A stretch of 64,000 bases of DNA from Phycomyces nitens (lineage: Eukaryota > Mucoromycota > Mucoromycetes > Mucorales > Phycomycetaceae), in assembly GCA_022702545.1 (NCBI GenBank), contig JAHRBC010000004.1:6416001-6480000 (forward strand), read 5' to 3'. Each line of letters begins with the position of its first letter. Within the stretch, counting starts at the first letter, position 1. Made by a program: the position numbers and the translations under genes. Of this stretch, positions 36,715 through 47,327 are shown piece by piece. The notes under the pieces were generated by a model. It was not told the DNA's origin and did no database searches. It was given only the letters and a program-made list of their open reading frames with translations.

Positions 36715-37010
36715 TTACCATAATAATCACAGTAAATACTCTACAAACACAAACGCATAGAGCAAAGGATTAGGCCTACTGAGGTATAAATACATTTAAA
36801 AATCTAATTTACTTACAAAAACATATACTTGGCTAGCAATAGACTATATGAATTTCAAAAACACATAGATACATCTGTAAAAGACTCGACAGGTAAAACA
36901 TTGGGAATTGCTAAAAATAAAATGTCAAAACACACGCTTTGAAATAAAGTTGCTAACTTCACAGCATTGTACTAATACCAACAAATATCGTCATATTACT
37001 AGAGATTAAA
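36715..37010. repeat. Dispersed AT-rich repeat, copy 2
   Basis: Diverged counterpart of 30,560-30,890; see that entry. Confidence 0.6.
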
Positions 37011-37504
37011 GATGGTTCATAATCTGTTGCGACATGGAAAAACTTGAAAATAAAACAAAATATTAATAAAGCACATTAAACGTATTGTGCATCTAAGCGA
37101 TAGACAAAAACGTTATATCAAACCATAAATACTATACCGGTGAAAAACACAGGCCAGTTTTAAAATTAACATGCAATTTCACATACAAAGAAAAGTTCAA
37201 TTAGCCATAAAAAAAAAGACAATCAACTAGAAACTTTTACTAGCAGATTATAAACAGAAGCAGTAAAAACAAAGAAGAAACACAATTAAAAGCAATAGAT
37301 AAAAGCATATATACTCAAAAAGTAAAATAAAATAACACTTACCTTTTGTACAAAACAGCTGCAAAAACATTATGTTGTACAACCCTTCAACCAAAAAAAA
37401 ACACAATATATTCACAAACCACAGTTAGGTATACGAGTCGCAACCATATACTGTCCTGAAATATTGCGAATCAAGAATGAGTCATGTAGTAATGACAATC
37501 TACA

Positions 37505-37690
37505 ATACGATTACTAGATCCACAATCTACAATTAATATTAGGAATCAAAACATGATACAGACCTTGGAGACCGGCTATCCAGAGTGGGATCCATTGACA
37601 GTGGCCATGACCAACGAAGCAGACTAGATCCACAGGCTACAATAAGTAATAGGAATCGAAAGATGATACTGACCTTGGCGATCAGCTATT
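37505..37690. repeat. Two diverged direct repeats of about 115 bp spacing
   Basis: The segment ctagatccac near 37,513 through gatacagacc and ggctatc near 37,575 recurs from 37,625 as ctagatccacaggctacaat through gatactgacc near 37,672. Old local duplication. Confidence 0.55.
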
Positions 37691-38680
37691 GTCAAGTTCC
37701 CAGTGGTTTGGTTGATTGTTCTGCAGTATGTAGAATCGTTTATGGCATAGTGTCCCTCCATATGGAAACATAAGGATCACTATAATGGTATGACATGCTT
37801 ATTGGTTTTCATATATGTCTTGTAATCTTTGAGTCATTTGCCTTGTAGATTTGTGTGTGTATTCATGGAGCTCGTTACAGCACAAGTAATACATAGTATC
37901 CATGGAACTTGTCTGACGCCACCTTGTCATTGTAAGTATGAGTCGCTGGATGTCAACCTTGCTTTGTGGTCCGTGCGCTCTTGTAGTTGGTGACAAGATA
38001 TAAATGAAATCAAAATGGTATTGATCAGGATTTGCAAGCATTTCTTTCATATAAATACATCATACTGTATAGTTGTTTGCCTTTAAGATGAAGCCTTGAG
38101 ATTAATCGGCCTTGGTATAGATGACTATATACTTGCACTGATATTCTACAAAGGTATATAAATGTATTGCTAGCTATACTTTGGAGGCACTCTTGCTATA
38201 CTTATGCTATTGATAATGATCCAGGTGGATGCTCATGTCTAAACGACTTTGGAAGTTGTTTGCTATAGTAAAGACGCAAAGTCTCTTTAAGTCAACAGCG
38301 ACTGTCTATAAAGTTCTTGATCAAACATGATGACAATAAGTATAAAAACCCTATTATTGTGCTCACTTGGTGGATGCATCTTGGTTTTGAACAATACGCT
38401 CATAATCAGATTACTGATGGTAAGGATCAATCAACCATTGGTTAGAGTCCTTTTGCAAATGTCTTTGACATATCCATCCAGACTCTTCATATCATTTGCG
38501 TACTGCACATTACCAGGATGAAAGAGGCTGTCATTCTTATGCGATGGGTTTAATAGAACCCGTTGGCAGAAATGAATTTGACATGGCCACCAAGTTCAAT
38601 GATGTTTTTGAAAAGGGGAAAAAGGAAAAGATGCAAAAATCACGGCCTGTGGTAGTTCACAAGGGAAAAACAATAAAATA

Positions 38681-38986
38681 GAAAATAGACAGTAAGTAGA
38701 TACTTTGAGACTGTATATAAGCTTGTCTTTATTAAGATACAAAATGTGCCGTTCTTTATATACTCTTTCAATGTGCTGTTGCACTAGCTCTTTGACTTCC
38801 TTATATATGTGGTCTTTTACCACATTAAGATATTATATATGATAAGCTTCTGAGCTCTACGTCTGTGTTACTATTATTCTGATGCATTGCTATAATTCCT
38901 TTATCGTACTTTATTAGCTCTCAGCTAATCTGCACTTATAGCTTTTGTATATGTAAAATATACACTGATAAGGCTGGATCACCACA
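38681..38986 (-). repeat. 3' LTR of the chromovirus
   Basis: 306 nt, identical to 44,041-44,346 except G/A (cactaGctc vs cactaActc) and T/C (gctcTacg vs gctcCacg). Neither difference is at CpG. Confidence 0.95.
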
Positions 38987-39000
38987 TTATCCCCACCCAG
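38986..39000 (-). other. Polypurine tract (plus-strand primer) of the chromovirus
   Basis: Sense strand CTGGGTGGGGATAAT directly precedes the TG of the 3' LTR (the last base overlaps the LTR end as counted here), the standard position of the plus-strand primer. Confidence 0.8.
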
Positions 39001-39155
39001 GTATTAACTAAATACCGTCCAATTCTTCTTGCACTTTTTTTTTTTGTGATCAGCTTCATCCCTTTTGATTGTATACATGGCCTGTGTATAAATCTGTATA
39101 ATGTCTAACATTATCTTTTAAACAAGTACTCTGCGATCCTTAAACAACTCTTTGT

Positions 39156-42100
39156 TTAAGATCTACTGCGTTTACTCTTTTGATTAGCTGGTTTTGCATT
39201 TCTTTTTCTTTTTGTGCCTGAATTTTCTTTAGGTGTCTGATGTGCATCTTTCATATCCTTCAACAATCTTTTGTTGGCCTTATTTATCTCCTTGATACTT
39301 TCTGGTGCTTCACCAATTCTTTGCCAGTATTCCTTGATGAATTTTGGATCCGTAAAATGATCCTCTGGCTCCCAGGTATCATGAGATTCATCATAGTCTA
39401 ACCATTTGCATCTGTAGATATACTTGTTCTTGTCATCTTTCTTATGACCAATAATAGCTTCGACTTCATAAAAGTCGTTATTTTGCTCTAATATCTTATC
39501 TGAGACTTTCTTTAACAGAGAAGGAGGATAATTTCTGGGTTCTAAGAAACCCTTTTCATTCTTCAATACATATGTATTAGCAGCAGTTTTTCTGACAACA
39601 GTATAGAATCCCTTATACTTTGGATCCAACTTATTCTGTTTTTCTGTCACCAAAATCATGACTATTGATCCAGGAGCTAGATCCATGATTTTATGACTTT
39701 TGTCGAAATTCTTCTTCTGCTTCTCAGTGACTTGTTTCACTTGCTCATACACTGCAGGATAGACTATCTCAGTCATCCTCTTTATTTTCTCTTGCAACTC
39801 TTTCTGAATCTGTTCAGCAGTCGCACTATCTTTCTCTTTACTAAAGTCCTTAAAGTCATTTGGATTCCTTCCAAACATTAATGAGAATGGTGTACTCTTA
39901 GTCCTAGCATTATACTTGCTGTTCAAAAACAACTGTGCAGCTGGTACCTTCTGATCCCAATCAGCGACGTTTCCAACTATTTGTTTCTTGATGGTGTTCA
40001 CTGCCGCCTGGACAGCTCTTTCACTTGCACCATTAGCTCTAGGATGGTATTGCGATATCAATGCATGTTCAAAACCCATATTCTCTTTTATACATGTCAT
40101 CAATGAGTTCACAAACTCTCGTCCACAATCACTCTGCAACTTTCTCATTGGACCCCATGTGCTTATCACGTCCAGTACTTGTAAAGCAATAGTTGCCGCA
40201 CCCTTATTTGGTATAGCGCGCAATATATAAAACTTGCTTGCAATGTCAATCATGACTAACAAGTACTCATTTCCTTTGGTCGATGTTGTAAATGGCCCAG
40301 CCAGATCTATTCCCCAACTATCACCAGGAAGTGTTGCAGTTACAGGTCTTAAAGGATTATAACCTTTTCTTGTGATATTGTGACGTTGACACTGTACACA
40401 CGCTTTTACTAGGTCATTCGCTTGAATCTTCAAGTTGGTCCAATAGATACCTTTTCTCTTTAAGGCATGTAGTATCGCCTCTACACCAAAATGACCTTTC
40501 AAATGCTCTTCTACTAAGAGCATATTCCTCTCATTCTCTGTAGGAGGAGTAAAGTATTCACCACTCAATATATCTGGAAGCAGTTCCATAGTGACTGCAC
40601 TATTTCTCATTATGGACTTGAGCATATTATCCCCACCCAGTTCATTTGACCCTGTTTCAGTTTCTTCAGACAAACGCGACAACGCATCTGGCAGTACATT
40701 AGAAACACCAGGCAAATGAACGATCTTAAAGTCATACTGTAAAATCGTGTCCATCCATGCAATCATCATGAGATTCGCAACACGCTGGGTATGGAGGTAT
40801 GTCAACGCCTTGTGATCCGTATACAAGGTGAAGTGAGAACCATAGATATACTTGTGAAAACGCTTGAGTGCAAATACCAAAGCTAATAGCTCTCTTTTCG
40901 TTGCTGAATATTTCCTTTCGCTTTTCGACAAGCTCTTAGCTACGAACGAAATATATTTCATTTTGCCATCTATGACCTGATGCAACACTGCCCCAATTCC
41001 AGTTAGGGACGCATCACAGCTAATACGAAAAGGAGAATTCATATCTGGATATGATAAAACTGTATCACTCAACAGTGCTTTTTTCAAGTTGATGAACGCA
41101 ATCTGATGCTTGTCAGTCCACAAATGTGTAATCGACTTTTCATTCCTTAATGAATCTAGTGGCGACATTATTGCCGATACATTTGGGATCAATGTTCTAA
41201 AGTAGTTGATCAAACCACAATAGCTCTGGATATCTTTACCCGTTCTTGGTTGAGGAAACTCCAAAACATTAACAAGCTTTCTGCGGTCCATAGTTATACC
41301 CTCAGGTGAAATATGAAAACCAAGCAGATATATTTCTTTCTGAAAGAAATGACACTTCTTTGGATTCAACTTCAAGTTGACCTTTGTTAATCTTTGGATC
41401 ACTTGCTTCAAGTGTACCTTGTGCTCCTCAAACGTCTTGCTTGCACATACTATGTCATCTACAAAGAATCTTACAAAAGATAAACCTTCCAAAGCTATAC
41501 TCATAGTCCTTTGAAACTGTGAACTGACATGCTTGATACCAAACACTGTACCAATTGGCTTGTACTGTATACCTCGCCACGTGAAACTAAGCTTGTGCGC
41601 ATCCTTTGGGTTCAACCGCAAAGAATTAAATGCAGACTTCAAGTCTAGAGTTGAATAAATATTTGCACCTTTCAAATCTTCAAACAACTCACCGATCAAT
41701 GGCAATGGCATTCTGTCTATTGACTTCAATAGAGAATTCAGCAGCCTGGGATCATGACAGACCCGATAACCAGTCACTTCTCCTTTACCATTCGTTTTCT
41801 TGACAACAGTCAAAGGAGTATTCCATTCTGTGTTTGCTGACGCTCTTTCAACTATGCCATTTTCAAGCCATTCTTTCACTTGCTTATCCACTATTTCTTG
41901 CATCTTGAAAGGTATGGGATAAGGGCTTCTGAATGCTGTAGCATTTTCCGGAGTATCCAGACAAACAACACTCTCAGGTATTGTGCAAAACACGCCTGTA
42001 GGAATAGACTGATTTTCATCTATGAACTTTTGGATATAATTCACGGCTTCCTCAAACTGTTTGGGACTGACAGCCGGATTATTTTCCTTTTGTTCATTTT

Positions 42101-43976
42101 CTCTTTCTATGGATTCAAGCAGGTCACTCTTGTTATTGAAACGTCTATCTGCTTCTTTACGTTCCTCACTTGAATCCTTGTCATCATATGATAAAGGTAA
42201 ACCATAGATACCAATACCAAGAAGTGACATACAATCAGTACCAATACTGAAGTCATATTCGTGATTATTAGTTAAATTCATTACTTCAAACTCTCGCTTA
42301 ATGGTCTTACCATTGCAAGTAACACTTATAACACAAGTACCAATTCTCTTGATATAAGTATTACTATCAGCTAGACGTATAAAAAATTTATGGACATTAT
42401 TCTTATTCACGAATTCTTTATTTATGTGGGTTATATGGTTTATGAGGAGATTCTTCTCCAAGCAAAATTTCTCATCCACGGAACTGAACGTGGCACCACA
42501 ATCCAACAGAGAAGTGGTTCTAATAGAATTATTTGCAAGAATCGGAAAAGTGATGTTAGAGCTCATATTATTAAAATCTTTCTTAATAATCATCCCATTT
42601 TGTTTGTACTTACAATCCAAGGCCATCTTGGCCAGGGCACTCGATCCATCTTCGCTCTCCTTGAACCACTTCGAAGAGGAACTATCCTCTTTCGCCACAG
42701 GTTTTACAGTGGCTGCACTCGCAGCAGAACGGACTGCCATTCTGGACACCTTTGCCCTACTGTAAATTTCCTTTTCGGGACACGAGTGTCCCTTCTCCCA
42801 GGGAGCCTTGCAAGAAAAGCAAACATTCGCTTTTATCGCCTTCTTGAAGTCCCAGGAAGACTTCTTGTGCTTCTGAGCACTCTCACTACCTGCCAAAGAC
42901 CTCTTCTTGCCCTTGTACACTCCAGCGGAGGAACCATTTCCTCCATTTGCCTTCGCGTACGAGTTCCAAGCTTCTACTTCCCTAGTCTCACTAGGATTTT
43001 GTAGTAGCACAGAAGAGTCACTCGATACTGTACTTACCAAGTCTATGATGTCCTGGATCTTCGTGGGCATTCTGGTGCCATAGTTGGCAGAGATAGGGAT
43101 AAGGCATCCCTTCCGGACTTCCGGTCTCAAATTCCACAAGAAGCAGAGAACCAACTGGACACCATCTTCAAGACCAGCCTGTCTACGAAATTTCTGAAAT
43201 TTCGCTCCAAAGGAACGAGCAGACTCATCTTTGCCCTGTTTCATGCACCAGACCCGGCCCATGTTCATAAACTTTCGGAAAGGAGTGTCGTAGTGATCCA
43301 ATAGAAGGCTCTCAGCCTTCTTCCACTTGTACTGCTTACCCTTCAGTTTGTCTTCAAACCATGATCGCTCCTCTTTGTTCAAACAAGGAGGAAGCAATCT
43401 CTCCCAGCTGTCGTCTAACGACAGGGAGTGGGTTTCCAGAACCGTGGTGAATTCTTGGCAGAAGTCATACACCGAGTCAAACACATCTTTGTTGGCCTTG
43501 ACCTGGAAAGACTCGGATTTCAGTTGTAGGAACGGGAGGTTGTTGGGAACCAACGTGCTCTTCTTGTCCTGGGGAGCATCGGCGGGAGCGTTGGAGGCCT
43601 TGAGCACCTTCAAGATGTTGTCGGCCTCAAGAAACAGTTCTTCGGCCTCCTTGCGGCTGGCTGAGGCGGCCTTAGTGGCCTCCGACGAGGGATCCGCCTT
43701 GGACGCGGCCAAGTAGTTGCCAAGAAGAGCATAGTAAGTGCTCTTCTTCCTTCTCAAATCTTCTTTGGCTGACTCCAGGAGGAACTCAGCAGTGGCTTCC
43801 ATGTTGAAGTTGAAGAGAACGTCTGTCTCTTTGCTAGTGGACAGGACAGAGGCAGGAGCGTTCTCACCCGAGATGGACATTTCTACGTCGGTATCCGGGT
43901 GGTCAACAGAGTTGGGGACCAGAGGAGAGACGAAACCAAATTCGGCGGGGGAGTTCTCGGCAGATTGGGAAGACAT
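39156..43976 (-). CDS. Chromovirus Gag-Pol polyprotein, single ORF with chromodomain
   Basis: 1606 residues, uninterrupted. Gag occupies about 1-460, with a zinc-knuckle-like CFSCKAPWEKGHSC near 383-396 whose spacing (CX2CX7HXC) is not the usual CX2CX4HX4C. Protease has LLDCGATFSS near 490, with DCG in place of DSG. Reverse transcriptase has SFVRFFVDDIVCAS near 835-845. RNase H shows ISCDASLTGIGAVL and LYTDHKALTYL, ending LPDALSRL. Integrase has a zinc motif (HLKGHFGVE...CVQCQRH) near 1160-1195 and the catalytic triad in WGIDLAGP, QSDCGREF and GASERAVQ. A chromodomain at about 1500-1555 (VEAIIGHKK, YRCKWLDYDESHDTWEPEDH) would target integration to marked chromatin. Gag and Pol are fused without a frameshift. 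Probably active or recently so. Confidence 0.96.
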   Translation of the reverse strand: MSSQSAENSPAEFGFVSPLVPNSVDHPDTDVEMSISGENAPASVLSTSKETDVLFNFNMEATAEFLLESAKEDLRRKKSTYYALLGNYLAASKADPSSEATKAASASRKEAEELFLEADNILKVLKASNAPADAPQDKKSTLVPNNLPFLQLKSESFQVKANKDVFDSVYDFCQEFTTVLETHSLSLDDSWERLLPPCLNKEERSWFEDKLKGKQYKWKKAESLLLDHYDTPFRKFMNMGRVWCMKQGKDESARSFGAKFQKFRRQAGLEDGVQLVLCFLWNLRPEVRKGCLIPISANYGTRMPTKIQDIIDLVSTVSSDSSVLLQNPSETREVEAWNSYAKANGGNGSSAGVYKGKKRSLAGSESAQKHKKSSWDFKKAIKANVCFSCKAPWEKGHSCPEKEIYSRAKVSRMAVRSAASAATVKPVAKEDSSSSKWFKESEDGSSALAKMALDCKYKQNGMIIKKDFNNMSSNITFPILANNSIRTTSLLDCGATFSSVDEKFCLEKNLLINHITHINKEFVNKNNVHKFFIRLADSNTYIKRIGTCVISVTCNGKTIKREFEVMNLTNNHEYDFSIGTDCMSLLGIGIYGLPLSYDDKDSSEERKEADRRFNNKSDLLESIERENEQKENNPAVSPKQFEEAVNYIQKFIDENQSIPTGVFCTIPESVVCLDTPENATAFRSPYPIPFKMQEIVDKQVKEWLENGIVERASANTEWNTPLTVVKKTNGKGEVTGYRVCHDPRLLNSLLKSIDRMPLPLIGELFEDLKGANIYSTLDLKSAFNSLRLNPKDAHKLSFTWRGIQYKPIGTVFGIKHVSSQFQRTMSIALEGLSFVRFFVDDIVCASKTFEEHKVHLKQVIQRLTKVNLKLNPKKCHFFQKEIYLLGFHISPEGITMDRRKLVNVLEFPQPRTGKDIQSYCGLINYFRTLIPNVSAIMSPLDSLRNEKSITHLWTDKHQIAFINLKKALLSDTVLSYPDMNSPFRISCDASLTGIGAVLHQVIDGKMKYISFVAKSLSKSERKYSATKRELLALVFALKRFHKYIYGSHFTLYTDHKALTYLHTQRVANLMMIAWMDTILQYDFKIVHLPGVSNVLPDALSRLSEETETGSNELGGDNMLKSIMRNSAVTMELLPDILSGEYFTPPTENERNMLLVEEHLKGHFGVEAILHALKRKGIYWTNLKIQANDLVKACVQCQRHNITRKGYNPLRPVTATLPGDSWGIDLAGPFTTSTKGNEYLLVMIDIASKFYILRAIPNKGAATIALQVLDVISTWGPMRKLQSDCGREFVNSLMTCIKENMGFEHALISQYHPRANGASERAVQAAVNTIKKQIVGNVADWDQKVPAAQLFLNSKYNARTKSTPFSLMFGRNPNDFKDFSKEKDSATAEQIQKELQEKIKRMTEIVYPAVYEQVKQVTEKQKKNFDKSHKIMDLAPGSIVMILVTEKQNKLDPKYKGFYTVVRKTAANTYVLKNEKGFLEPRNYPPSLLKKVSDKILEQNNDFYEVEAIIGHKKDDKNKYIYRCKWLDYDESHDTWEPEDHFTDPKFIKEYWQRIGEAPESIKEINKANKRLLKDMKDAHQTPKENSGTKRKRNAKPANQKSKRSRS
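40626..40640 (-). other. Second, internal copy of the polypurine tract (candidate central PPT)
   Basis: Fifteen bases identical to the terminal polypurine tract (sense CTGGGTGGGGATAAT), in frame inside pol between RNase H and integrase (around residue 1113, in ELGGDNML). Some retroelements, Ty1 and lentiviruses among them, use such a central tract; function here is inferred. Confidence 0.6.
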
Positions 43977-44040
43977 GTTTTTAGAACGAATTCAAAGTAA
44001 AAAACGTTATAATTCACGGGGAAAAAATAATGGAATGGTA

Positions 44041-44346
44041 GAAAATAGACAGTAAGTAGATACTTTGAGACTGTATATAAGCTTGTCTTTATTAAGATAC
44101 AAAATGTGCCGTTCTTTATATACTCTTTCAATGTGCTGTTGCACTAACTCTTTGACTTCCTTATATATGTGGTCTTTTACCACATTAAGATATTATATAT
44201 GATAAGCTTCTGAGCTCCACGTCTGTGTTACTATTATTCTGATGCATTGCTATAATTCCTTTATCGTACTTTATTAGCTCTCAGCTAATCTGCACTTATA
44301 GCTTTTGTATATGTAAAATATACACTGATAAGGCTGGATCACCACA
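44041..44346 (-). repeat. 5' LTR of the chromovirus
   Basis: See 38,681-38,986. On the sense strand it contains a TATA-like TTATATAC region and should drive transcription toward lower coordinates. Confidence 0.95.
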
Positions 44347-44364
44347 TCTTGTAAGGAAATAAGA

Positions 44365-44404
44365 ATACTGTGAGAGTATTATTTATTGAAGAAAGAATAT
44401 TATG
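44365..44404. repeat. Dispersed repeat, copy 2 of the 40-nt segment
   Basis: One mismatch to 30,901-30,940; starts 18 bp outside the chromovirus 5' LTR. Confidence 0.65.
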
Positions 44405-45266
44405 GTGGTTAATATACTTATCATTCTAGTTCTCTTGTTCTATTAATCTCTATTGTGTAATAGTTGGTTATCACTGTAGTAGTGGGAAGTGTATGTGTGC
44501 CTGGTGTGTAACTGCTCCTGGGATGTTAACTTGCCATGGTCAATAGCAAAGACGAACCAGATATCGGCTGTGGAGTTTGTATTTCACTCAACTATGGTAT
44601 GTATACCACACTAACATATCCGTATACCTCAGTAACAATAAAATAAAACTCTAAAAGCAAAAAGGTTAGCAGTTACAGCGCCGCTTTATATACTTGAAAT
44701 TAATAATACACACCTCAAGTAATCAAATCAGAAACACTATTTTATCGTCTTCCACACATTACTTTTTGCTGAAAATAACTTCATTAAAGAGCTAGAAGCA
44801 ATTAAAAAAATACTAAACAAATGTGCTGGCAGGATTCTAAACTAATCGGGTCCGCGGAGTTAGAAATAGCTCAAAAATGCAATTCCGACACTAAGAGTTG
44901 CAGTGGTAAAGTTGGACTTTCAATCTCCATTTCTTATATATTTAAAGACAGATACATTCAGTCTCTTTTACTTTCGAATTTGGCGTTTGCCGCCAGCTTT
45001 TCAAATTCATTTATGATGAGTGAATGTCAGTACATAATAGAACAATACATTTATTTATCATATTTAATAACACTGGGAATAATCGATTATTTGGTGCAGT
45101 TGAATATATAGCAAATGATACCACTTTGTTATATTGAAAGTAATGGTTTTATATTTGTTAATTATAGTCTATCCAGTGGTCATAAATTGTCATGACAAAA
45201 CAAAATAGCATTTTAAAATATCAAATCAAATATATTATTTAATAGGTTTTTATTTATTTATTTATA

Positions 45267-45479
45267 ACGAGCTTTGCTCGTGTATTAAAAGACATGCTAT
45301 ATAAACATGGTTGATGCTATTTACTTGTATTACAATTAATTTTGCTTTGCAAAATCAAAAACAATTTAATACTTTTTTTGAATAATCGAAGTTACGCTTT
45401 GATTATTCAAAAAAGACATTGCCCCCCTCCCCCCTCATTTTTTCGGCTCAAATTAATCCACAATTTTGCAAATTGTGGA
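45267..45479. repeat. Cluster of four short perfect or near-perfect hairpins
   Basis: Palindromes at 45,267-45,281 (ACGAGC TTT GCTCGT), 45,339-45,355 (ATTTTGC TTT GCAAAAT), about 45,372-45,416 (stem TTGAATAATC/GATTATTCAA with extending T/A arms, loop around ttacg) and 45,457-45,479 (TCCACAATTT TGC AAATTGTGGA). A C-run sits between the third and fourth. The first two share a GCTTTGC core. Confidence 0.85.
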
Positions 45480-46842
45480 GACCAAGTAAGCGGGTCAAAA
45501 ATCAATGTTTATTTTATTTCGAATGTAAAGACAATTATACAACTATATGTTAATCCAAGTATTCTATTCTATTCTGTCAAATTGTGATATTCTAATCTCA
45601 TCTCCCTCTACTTGGAGGTGGCTATGACTATAACTATATGCTAATATAAAAATACTTTACCTCTTCTGGTATTGGACTCTTTGTAGACCTCTGTTCATTC
45701 GTAGTGATTGTAATAACCTTTATGCTTTTTGTGGGCCGCACAGTTTATGCCTATCTTATTCCTCGGAAATCGAGGCCTGACACATTCAAACTGGCGCAAA
45801 CATCCTTTTCCAGTGAATAGTCAAATGTTTAAATGTCAAGTCAGCTATTATATACAATAATTGGTCTTGGTTCATGTCTTCTAATTTATGCTTACCGTCA
45901 ATTCTTGGTGCCGAGTTGAGAATAAAGATAGGCAAATAATTTGCACTTGGAGAAATACGGGCTGAAGACTTTTGCTCAATCAAAGACTTGACTTCCAGTC
46001 AAAAGATCTCAGTGGTGAATGTTTCCTTTTCATGTCTTAGATATTTGAAGCTTCATTTCTTATTACCAAAAACAATTTTATCAATAATAGTCAAGACACA
46101 TAAAGACTTTCATGGCTATAAACTTACGTAGTTATGTGTATGAGCAAAATATCAGAGTAAATGAAGAATATATGTTCAAGTTCATGTGTATATCAAATAA
46201 AGAGATGTAAACAGGTGAAAGAGACGAGACTGTAAAAAAAAGGAAAGCAAGAGTTGAAAGTGTCAAAAATAATATTCTGTTTTTAAGATAAACTGTTTGT
46301 CAAATGCTTTTAGTCTTTTTCAAAACGTATCCAACCGACGATACACACATGCGATCTGTTATCAATTCAGTATACAGGTTTAAGGTTAGGACTGGGACCT
46401 TTTATATAATTATATAAAACAAGGTCTGATATATTCAGAACATTATACTTTAAAGTTGTACTCAGAAAATATTACTCACGGAATCCAGACCTTACGATTT
46501 TTTTTCCAAAGATACTTTTGTGATAGAAAAACACTTTATTCTCTTCACTTGTGTAAATTATACATTTAAAATATTGGTCATAGAGTGTTATTGTATGAAA
46601 TATTGGTATGTGAGGTATATATTTATCGACTTTTATCAAAATAGTATCTCATTATTATGTTATACAGTTTTATAATATTTTTAAAGAGCCAACAAAGGAT
46701 AATTACACAATGTATCTCTAAATCATAAGTTACTATCGTGGGTAATAATCATAGATTGTGTTTTCTGCTATTCTTGTCTTCAAAATAAAAAACATTACGG
46801 GTGTAGATTCCGAAATATTACACACAATAGTCATCCGAAAAC

Positions 46843-47327
46843 TGTAAAGGTGAGGAATATGAGATATTTTATTTATATGGATTGAGAAGATAAGGGTTTG
46901 GGTGTGACGTTGAGTAAAAAGATTTTGTTGAATGAATGAATAAATGAATGAATGAATGATTGAAGAGAAGGGGTAGAAGGATGAGAGTGAGTTTTATTGA
47001 ATTTGAGTTGATTAGTTTGTTGTTGTTGAGATAAGTATGTGATATATTGTATGATATATTGTATGATTGTATTTTGTGAGTAAGGATTGAAAAATTGAGG
47101 TTAGATAGGAGGGTATGATAAGAATGGCGGGATTTAAGGATTTGTGGAGAAAGTATAGTTTGTATAGAGTGAAAAAGAGTTGTTGAAGTGGGATATGTGG
47201 ATTTTAAATGATTATTATATGTGGGTTTGTGGTTGAGAGGGGTTGAGAGGGGAGAATTGATTAAATTGATTAAATTGATTAAATTGATTGAATTGATTGA
47301 ATTGAAGGAGATTGTGGATGTAATGAT
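46843..47327. other. Cytosine-depleted block (strand asymmetry)
   Basis: Reading the + strand, 485 nt contain only two C (46,908 and 47,128) while G is abundant (about 30 percent by eye). Flanks contain normal C on both sides (up to 46,842 and again from 47,328). It includes gaatgaat and ttgattaaattgatt repeat runs. No coding sense on either strand. Confidence 0.9.

Larger units (their letters stand above)
34642..38680. other. Gene-poor AT-rich region with dispersed repeats
   Basis: Four kilobases without a supportable gene. Protein-like scraps on the minus strand at 34,610-34,852 (LLCSPCTKQNSFCLVKLTAL) and 37,799-38,050 (FDFIYILSPTTRAHGPQSKV) and on the plus strand at 38,560-38,681 (DMATKFNDVFEKGKKEKMQK) may be gene relics; none has a family I recognise. 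Repeat copies are listed separately. Confidence 0.45.
38681..44346 (-). mobile_element. Ty3/gypsy chromovirus LTR retrotransposon, near intact
   Basis: 5.67 kb element on the minus strand: 5' LTR 44,041-44,346, a 64-nt leader, one gag-pol ORF, a polypurine tract next to the 3' LTR, and 3' LTR 38,681-38,986. The two 306-nt LTRs differ at two positions, so the insertion is recent. In sense orientation the LTR begins TGTGGTGATCC, but its other end reads TCTATTTTC(TA) and lacks the usual CA; no matching target duplication is seen beside it. Class assigned from domain order RT-RNase H-integrase-chromodomain. Confidence 0.95.
44347..46842. other. Gene-poor region with repeat relics and a hairpin cluster
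   Basis: No gene supported. A 96-residue plus-strand ORF at 44,821-45,111 has no recognisable family and no splice context. Notable content is the repeat copy at 44,365-44,404 and the hairpins at 45,267-45,479. Confidence 0.45.

Noticed and set aside
44821..45111. 96-residue plus-strand ORF
   Set aside because: No recognisable motif, no splice context, composition like the surrounding AT-rich DNA.
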